NCBI GenBank assembly: GCA_963575745.1
Contig: CAUYUJ010000694.1
Span: 40,001-104,000 of the forward strand
Source: Prorocentrum cordatum
Lineage: Eukaryota > Sar > Dinophyceae > Prorocentrales > Prorocentraceae
Direction of reading: 5' to 3'
DNA length: 64,000 bases
The position numbers and the translations under genes are program-made. The notes below the pieces were generated by a model. It made no database searches and was not told the origin of the DNA. It saw only the letters and a list, made by a program, of their open reading frames with translations. Positions 56,821 through 64,000 of the stretch are shown here, piece after piece. Numbering within the stretch: the first letter of the stretch is position 1; each line of letters begins with the position of its first letter.

Positions 56821-57242
56821 CTGGGCGCCGGCGGTGAACCGTCAACCTTTCTTACCGCCGGGGGACTCGCAGAGCTTCCTGACAGTATATAGCGTGGAAA
56901 AAACTCCAAAGGACGACAAGTTTTCCAGCCCAAGCGATTTCACACCTCTCAAGATGACTCTAACAAAAACAAACAGTTTCGCAATCCAGTTCGAGTATCA
57001 AACCGAGTTCAGACCTCTATTTGCGACAGGCGGGCGCGTCTGATGTCTGCGAATCCACTCATGAGATTCCTTCCCGCCTGCCTGCTTTTTGGCCTTCAAA
57101 GTTACCCGATCGAGCTGAGATCAAGATGGCGAGCGGGAATAAGATCGAATATCATGGGAAAAAATACTACAGCTCTAACGAATGGTCCAATTTGAGAACA
57201 AAATTTTCAAACGACCAAAAGTCAGCAAAAGGTCCGCCGAGA
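56821..57242 (+). mobile_element. HP element type C, short internal deletion copy
   Basis: Only about one partial satellite unit remains before the tail. The stem pairs GGTGA with TTACC, so one base pair is a G-T wobble. Confidence 0.82.
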
Positions 57243-57594
57243 CTGGGCGCCGGCGATAAACCGTCAACCTTGGTTATCGCCGGGACGCTTCCTAGCTCGA
57301 CTGAAGTTGAGGATACCGACAGCACCTGCCAACATTCCAACTCATAGTGAATTTTTTCGACCTCTGAATGCGACAGGCGAACGCGTCTGATGTCTGCGAA
57401 TCGACTCCTGTCATTACCAGCCCTGCAGCCCCCCTACAGCCCGAGTTAAGTGCAACCGACAGCACCTCTCAGGATGAGTCGAACAATACTGTAGTTTCGC
57501 AGACCTAATTCGGCAGCAGACCGATTTCCGAGCTCTGGATTTGACAGGCGGACGCGCCTGATGTCTTCGAATCGATTCCTGTGACAACAAGTAA
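57243..57594 (+). mobile_element. HP element type C with compensatory stem change
   Basis: Arms CCGGCGATAA and TTATCGCCGG: both arms differ from the family consensus at the paired position, so pairing is kept. Truncated in a satellite unit. Confidence 0.85.
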
Positions 57595-57727
57595 CTGGGC
57601 GCCGGCGGTAAACCGTCAACCTTTCTTACCGCCGGGGGACTCGTAGAGCTTCCTGACAGTATATAGTGTGGAAAAAAAACCAGAGAACGACTAGTTTTCA
57701 GCCCAAGCGATTTCAGACCTAGATGAC

Positions 57728-57814
<87 letters not shown>

Positions 57815-59228
57815 GCAACCCAGTTCGACTATCAGAGCGAGTTCAGACCTCTCAATGCGTCTGCGAATCGACGCATGTGATTACCAGCCCTGCAGCCCCT
57901 CTACAGACCAACAGCATCTCTCAGGATGACTCGAATAATACAATAGTTTCGCGGACCTGTTTCGAGCAGCAGACCAAGTTCTGAGCTCTCGAATCGACCA
58001 ACGAACGCGCTGATGTGTGCAAATCGATTTCTATGATCCGCAGCACTCTAGCCCTCCCCCAGCACGAGTTGAGTGCAGAAAATTGAGAGCACTTTTCACG
58101 ATGATTCGGACAATACGAATAGTTTCGCGAATCTAGCTCAGGCAACAGGCCGAGTTCAGAGCTCTCGATACAACAGACAAACGCGCCCGATAATTTTCAA
58201 TCAATTTCTGTGACTATAGGCTCTGTAGCTGCCGTACAGCTCGAGTAAAGTAGAGAAAACCGAGAGCGTCTATCAAGATATCTCGGATAATACGAATAGG
58301 TTTCCTGGCTCGGCTAGCAGACCAATTTCAGACCTCTCGATTCAGGAGGCGAACGCGCCTGATAATTCTGAATGCGATGAACGTGCTTACCAGCTCTCTA
58401 GCTGCTCTGCAGCTCGAATTTAGAAGAAAATACCCACCACGCGAATCAAGTTCTCCAATAATACGAATAGGTTTGCGGACCTAGCTCGGCTAGCAGACTG
58501 AGTTCAGACCTATGGATTCAGCAGGCGAACGCGCCTGATGATTCTAAGTGCGATAGGTGTGCTTACCAGCATAGTAGCTGCCCTAGAGCTCGAGTTAAGT
58601 AGAAAATTCGACCACGCGTATCAAGTTGACTCGAATAACACGAATAGGTTTGCGGACCTAGCTCGGCTAACAGACCGAGTTCAGATCTATGGATTTAACA
58701 GGCGAACGCGCCTGATGATTCTGAGCGCGATAGATGTGCTTACCAGCACAGTAGCTGCCCTACAGCTCGAGTTAAGTAGAAAATACGACCGTCCGTATCA
58801 AGTTGACTCGAATAATACGAATAGGTTTGCGGACCTAGCTCGGCTAACAGACCGAGTTCAAACCTCTGACTGGGACAGGCGAACGCGCCTGATGATTCTG
58901 AGTGCGATAGCTGTGCTTACAAGCTCTGTAGTTCTCCTACAGCTCGATTTGAGTACAAAATACCGACAACGCGTATCAAGATGACTCGAAACGGCCGATC
59001 CCGCCAGTGTGCTTTTTGGTACCCGATCGAGCTGAGATCAAGATCGCGAGCGGGTATAAGATCGAATATCACGGGAAAAGATACTAGAGCTCTAACGAAT
59101 GTTCGAATTTCGAGCACAAAATGTTCAACCGACCAAAAGTTGTGAAAAAAACAATTCTTTTCCTTCGAGCCAACTAGCTCTCCAGCGCATCGGAATTACT
59201 CTAAAGCTTCCAGCAACTAGCTTGGGAA
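57595..59228 (+). mobile_element. HP element type C, long satellite array
   Basis: It includes an A79 run (57731-57809) and about seven satellite units. The tail ends in the rearranged stretch GCAACTAGCTTGGGAAG. Confidence 0.83.
58290..58985 (+). repeat. Satellite array, 177-178-bp period
   Basis: TGCGGACCTAGCTCGGCTA anchors at 58474, 58651 and 58829. Each unit has three potential hairpins: CTCGG/CCGAG, CAGGCG-AACG-CGCCTG, and CTGTAG/CTACAG. Confidence 0.93.
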
Positions 59229-59284
59229 GAAAACCGAGAGCATCTCTCAAGATAACTCGAAGAATACGACTTGTAAGCATCCAA

Positions 59285-59901
59285 CTGGGAATCGGCGGTA
59301 AACCGTCAACCTTGGTTACCGCCGGGGGACTCGTAGAGCTTCCTGACACTATATAATGTGGGGAAAAACTCCAGAGAACGACTAGTTTTTCAGCCCAAGC
59401 GATTTCAAAAAAAAATGGTTTCGCAACACAGTTCGAATATCAAGCCGAGTGCAGACCTCTCAGGCAAACTCTGATGTCTCCGAATCGACTCATCTGATTA
59501 CTAGCCCAGCAGTCTCCCTAGAGCGCGAGTCAAATGCAGAAAACCGCTAGCATCTCTCAGGATAACTTCAATAATAGACTAGCTTCGCGGATCTACTCCG
59601 AGCAACAGGCAGAGTTCCGAGTTTGGCATTCGACGAACGGACGCGCCTGATGTGTCCGAATCGATTTCTGTGACCAGCAGCACTGTAACCGTCTCCCACG
59701 AGTTCAGTGCAGAAAATTAAAAGCACTCCTCAAGATTATTCGGAGAATACGAATAGTTTCGCGAACCTAGCTCGGGCAGCAGACCTCAGATCTCTCGATC
59801 CAACAGACGAACGCGTCTGATAACCCCCAATCGATTTCTGTGACTATGAGCCCTGTACCTGCCCTACAGCTCGAGTTACGAAAACCGAGAGCGAGTTCAG
59901 A
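59285..59901 (+). mobile_element. HP element type C, truncated in the satellite
   Basis: Hairpin CTGGGAATCGGCGGTAA with an intact right arm. It is cut at GAGTTCAGA. Confidence 0.82.
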
Positions 59902-60824
59902 CTGGGCGCCGGCGGTAAACCGTCAACCTTTGTTACCGCCGGGGGACTCGTAGAGCTTCCTGACAACATATTCTGTCGGAAAAAATTGCAGAGAACGAAT
60001 AGGTTTTGAGCCCAACTCGAGTATCAGACCGAGTTCAGACCTCTGAATGCGACAGACGGACGCGTCTGATTTCTCCGAATCGATTCCTGTGATTACCCGC
60101 CCTGCAGCCTCCCTACAGCCCGAATTAAGTACAGAACGCCGACAGTAGCCCTGGATTCAACAGGCGAACGCGCCTGATGATTATGAGTGCGATACGAGTG
60201 CTTACCAGCACTGTAGCTGCCCTACAGCTCGAGTTAAGTAGAAAATACCGACAACGCGTATCAAGTGGACTCGAATAATACGAATAGGTTTGCGGACCTA
60301 GCTCGGCTAGCAGACCGAGTTTAGACCTATGGATTCAACAGGCGAACGCGTCTGATCATTCTCAGTGCGATACGAGTGCTTACCAGCACTGTAGCTGCCC
60401 TACAACTCGAGTTAAGTAGAAAATGCCGACAACGCGTATCAGATTGACTCGAATAATAGAAACAGGTTTGCGGACCTAGCTCGGCTGACAGACCGAGTTC
60501 AGACCTCTGGGTTCAACAGACGAACGCGCCTGATCATTCTGCATGCATTAGCTGTGCTTACCAGCTCTGTAGCTGCCCTAGAGCTCGAGTTATGTTCAGA
60601 AAACCGACAGCACGTATCAAGATGACTCGAAACGGGCGTTCCCGCCAGAATGCTTTTTGGCCTTCAAAGTTACCCGATCGAGCTGAGATCAAGATGGAGA
60701 GCGGGAATAAGATCGAATATCACGGGAAAAAATACTAGAGCTCTAACGAATGTTCAAATTTCGAGAACGAAATTTTCAACCGAGCAAAAGTCACCAAAAG
60801 TTCCGTCGAGATTTTTCTTGCCAA
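59902..60824 (+). mobile_element. HP element type C, interrupted at GCCAA
   Basis: Satellite units about 60000-60600, tail up to TTTTTCTTGCCAA. Confidence 0.86.
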
Positions 60825-61162
60825 CTGGCGCCGGCGGTGAACCGTCAACCTGGTCACCGCCGGGAACCTCGTAGAGCTCCTAGCACGCGTAGGAGTGCTC
60901 AGCATCAAAAGAGTGGGCTTCTAGAAGCATTTCTCGAAAAAAAGAAAACATGATTTTTTCCATGTCGATACGAAGATGGTTGCGCCAAGTGTTTTGATAG
61001 TAAAAGACCGCCTAGAGAGCTCATATTAAGACAGAGAGGCCCTCATATCCGTTTACAGGTGCGAAAAATCTGCTTTCTCAAAATGAATTGTCAAATATCT
61101 TTCAAAAATTCGCAAAACCACCCAAAAGTTGTCACATTGTCCGCCTCGGCCGGGTGGGCCAA
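60825..61162 (+). mobile_element. HP element type B, interrupted at GGCCAA
   Basis: Perfect type B hairpin, body to GGCCGGGTGGGCCAA. Confidence 0.87.
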
Positions 61163-61539
61163 CTGGCGCCGGCGGTGAACCGTCAACCTGGTCACCGCCG
61201 GGAACCTCGCACAGTTCCTCTCGCTGGAAAGAGTGCAGAGAATCGACACAGGATCAAAAAAATTAGAGGTTTCGAAAATCTTCAAATTCTATGTTTTTCA
61301 ATGTTCATATTCGCTCAGTTCCTGGAAGTCAACTCATGCAAAAATGTATCGAGAGAGCTCAGCTGCTGTCAGAGAGAAGTTTATATGCCAATGCTCGGCG
61401 TAAAAATCTGCTTTCTCAAAATAAATGGTCAAATATCTTTCAAATGTTCACAAAACCACCCAAAAGTTACCACATTGTCCGCCACGGCCGGCTGGGCCAA
61501 CTAGCTCCACCCAGCGCCCGAATTCCTCTAGCTCATCGA
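61163..61539 (+). mobile_element. HP element, B-like variant, interrupted at CATCGA
   Basis: Leader CTCGCACAGTTCC and the CATATTCGCTCAGTTCCTGG block shared with 38317-38701. Confidence 0.82.
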
Positions 61540-61879
61540 CTGGGAACCGGCGGCAAATCGTCAACCAGGTTACCGCCGGGACCCTCGTAGAGCTCTGTTC
61601 TCACACCGCGCTGCTCAGAACACAGGGGGTGAGCTTCTGGAGTGAGAAACGAAAAAATCGAAAAATCATGTTTTTCTGTTTTTATCGAACGTCGGTTCCC
61701 CCAAGTGTTTTGATAGAAATACTGCACCTATGGACATGAAAATTTTACTGGCAGACGCTTCTGAACCCACTACAGGTGCGAAAAATCTACTTTCTCAAAA
61801 TCAATTGTCAAATATCTTTCAAATATCCGCAAAACCACCCAAAAGTTGTCACATTGTCCGCCTCGGCCGGGTCGGCCAA
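61540..61879 (+). mobile_element. HP element type A, interrupted at GGCCAA
   Basis: Stem arm CCGGCGGCAA with TTACCGCCGG (one broken pair). Inserted at CATCGA^T. Confidence 0.85.
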
Positions 61880-63438
61880 CTGGGCGCCGGCGGTAAACCG
61901 TCAACCTTGGTTACCGCCGGGGAACTCGTAGAGCTTCCGAGCTCGACTTAAGTTCAGAAAACCGAGAGCACCTACCAACATTCTGACTCATAGTGAATAT
62001 TTTTTGACCTCTGAATGCGACAAGCGGACGCGTCTGATTAGACCGAGTTCACACCTCTCAATGCAACAGGCGGGCGCGTCTGATGTCTGCGAATCGACTC
62101 ATGTGATTACCAGCCCTGCAGCCCCCCTACAGCCTGAGTTAAGTGCAGAAAACCGACAGCATCTCTGAGGATGACTCGAATAATATAATAGTTTCGCAGA
62201 CCTGTTTCGAGCAGCAGACCAAGTTCTGAGCTCTCGAATCGACCAACGAACGCGCCTCATGTGTGCGAATCGATTTCTATGACCCGCAGCACTGTAGCCT
62301 CCCCCAGCACGAGTTGAGTGCAGAAAATTGAGAGCACTTTCCACGATGATTCGGACAATACGAATAGTTTCGCGAACCTAGCTCGGGCAGCAGGCCGAGT
62401 TCAGAGCTCTCGATACAACAGACAAACGCGCCCGATAATTCTCAATCGATGTCTGTGACTGTAGGCTCTGTAGCTGCCTACAGCTCGAGTTAAGTACAGA
62501 AAATACCGAGAGCGGTTGTCAAGATAACTCCAATAATACGAATAGGTTTGCGGACCTAGCTCGGCTAGCAGACCGAGTTCAGACCTATGGATTCGACAGA
62601 CGAACGCGCCTGATGATTCTGAGTGCGATAGGCGTGCTTATCAGCTCTGTAGCTGCCCTGCAGCTCGAATTAAGTAGAAAATACCGACAACGCGTATCAT
62701 GTTGACTCGAATAATACGAATAGGTTTGCGGACCTAGCTCGCCTAGCAGACCGAGTTCAGACCTATGGATTCAACAGGCGAACGCGCCTGATGGTTCTGA
62801 GTGCGATAGGTGTGCTTACCAGCACTGTAGCTGCCCTACAGCTCGAGTTAAGTAGAAAATACCGAAAACACGTATCAAGTTGACCCGAATAATACGAATA
62901 GGTGTGCGGACCTAGCTCGGTTAGCAGACCGAGTTGGGACCTATGGATTCGACAGACGAACGCGCCTGATGATTCTGAGTGCGATACGAGTGCTTACCAG
63001 CACTGTGGCTGCCCTACAGCTCGAGTTAAAGAGAAAATACCGACAATGCGTATCAAGTTGACTCGAATAATACGAATAGGTTTGCGGACCTAGCTCGTCT
63101 AGCAGACCGAGTTCAGACCTATGGATTTAACAGGCGAACGCGCCTGATGAGTCTGAGTACGATAGCTGTGCTTACCAGCTCTGTAGCTGTTCTACAGCTC
63201 GAGTTAAGTACAAAATACCGACAACGCGTATCAAGATGACTCGAAACGGCTGATCCCGCCAGTGTGCTTTTGGGCCTTCAAAATTACCCGATCGAGCTGA
63301 GGTCAAGATGGCGAGCGAGAATAAGATCGAATATCACGGGAAAAAATACTAGAGCTCAAACGAATTGTTGAATTTCGAGAACATAATTTTCAACCGACCA
63401 AAAGTTGTGAAAACTTCAGTTCTTTTTTTCGAGCCAAC
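61880..63438 (+). mobile_element. HP element type C, long satellite array, interrupted at GCCAA
   Basis: About 1.56 kb with seven satellite units. The tail contains the GATCCCGCC and GATGGCGAG blocks. Confidence 0.87.
62340..63245 (+). repeat. Satellite array, 178-bp period
   Basis: TGCGGACCTAGCTCG anchors at 62549, 62727, 62905 and 63083, a constant 178-bp step. It ends at the type C tail. Confidence 0.94.
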
Positions 63439-63778
63439 TGGGAACCGGCGGTAAACCGTCAACCAGGTTACCGCCGGGCACCTCGTAGAGCCCTTTTCTT
63501 GCACAGCGCTCCTCAGAACAGATCAAGAAAGCTTCTGAAGCGAGAGCCGAAAAACTGGAAAAAACATGGTTTTTCGGTTTCCATCCAAAATCGGTTCCTG
63601 CAAGTCTTTCGATAGTAATATTGCAGCTACGGACCAGAGAATTTCACTGGCAGACGCGGCATAACCCACTACACGTGAGAAAAATATGGTTTCTGGAAAT
63701 GAATTGTCAAATATCTTTCAAATTTCAGTAAAACCGACCCAAAGTCATCACTTTGTCTCTTAAGGCCGGGTCGGCCAA
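63439..63778 (+). mobile_element. HP element type A, interrupted at GGCCAA
   Basis: Hairpin CTGGGAACCGGCGGTAA with intact partner arm, leader CTTGCACAGCGCTCCTCAG. Confidence 0.86.
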
Positions 63779-64000
63779 CTGGCTCCGGCGGTGAACCGTC
63801 AACCTGGTCACCGCCGGGAACCTCGTAGAGCTCCTTTCCCTTAAGAGCGCGCATAATCGAAGCAGAGAACTTCGCAGTAGATATGCTTGAATATTTAATT
63901 TTTCAATTTTTTATGGCAATCTGAATTCTGGTTTCTGGCGTCGCTGAGAAGAATTTGTCGACGGAACGAGCTGAGAATTTGAGAGGCAACTTCTGTGGTG
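63779..64000 (+). mobile_element. HP element type B, cut by the window edge
   Basis: Hairpin arms CCGGCGGTGA and TCACCGCCGG, then CTCGTAGAGCTCC. The right end lies outside the window. Confidence 0.85.

Noticed and set aside
41693-63438. Regular repeats with short similar units, resembling a CRISPR array
   Set aside because: The repeats are transposon hairpins hundreds of bases apart or 178-bp satellite units with no unique spacers, in an evidently eukaryotic sequence.

Overview
Most likely a dinoflagellate nuclear genome segment (inference, about 80% confident). The evidence: LINE reverse transcriptases with W-A/V-D-N in place of Y-x-D-D and GG-x-EG-PLLFN in motif B, a remnant of the C-terminal LINE domain I associate with dinoflagellate retroelements (GDHRAAC followed by DGRR-E-VA-GLPL, from memory), GC-biased third codon positions in a small host-gene relic, and very large simple-sequence tracts. 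I found no intact host gene, no tRNA, rRNA or spliced-leader gene, and no prokaryotic feature.

Layout. 1-4.05 kb: simple sequence (AAGGAG, AAT, CAT, AAG) around a 101-bp minisatellite. 4.1-9.5 kb: GC-rich single-copy-looking DNA with a broken LINE 3' end (4.37-5.12 kb) and about 790 bp of (CCT)n. 9.5-13.1 kb: nothing recognisable. 13.15-14.33 kb: a minisatellite of about 87 bp. 15.1-64.0 kb: a mosaic of one superfamily of hairpin-capped repeats (called HP elements here), broken at 25.98-36.67 kb by LINE sequence and at 38.82-40.41 kb by a 1.6-kb retrocopy-like segment.

HP elements. Each starts with CTGG(G) placed directly after an A, then a hairpin whose arms are CCGGCGGTAA and TTACCGCCGG around a near-constant ACCGTCAACC loop, then a CTCGTAGAGCT repeat. 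The inverted copy of that repeat, AGCTCTACGAG, lies within 3 bp of the far end. So the inverted repeats are asymmetric: terminal at one end, internal to a hairpin at the other. Types by body: A (about 390 bp), B (about 400 bp), C (about 0.9-1.2 kb, with internal arrays of a 177-178-bp satellite) and D (C-like, with a 250-350-bp polypurine tract next to the hairpin). This architecture resembles non-autonomous Helentron/Helitron2 (HINE, DINE-1-like) elements. Copies are nested up to three deep, and several filled sites can be read against empty sites in the same window.

LINEs. An outer, broken LINE (minus strand, 36.67 to 25.98 kb) carries a 6.2-kb insertion inside its endonuclease domain. The insertion is a second, much better preserved LINE (ORF1 at 35145-34048, ORF2 at 34106-30267) flanked by two inverted copies of a palindrome-rich repeat (called G). 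Both LINEs encode the RNase H motifs in a circularly permuted order, which is the most notable protein-level observation in the window. Two retro-derived segments join HP hairpins at the same position, just after CCAGGTT.
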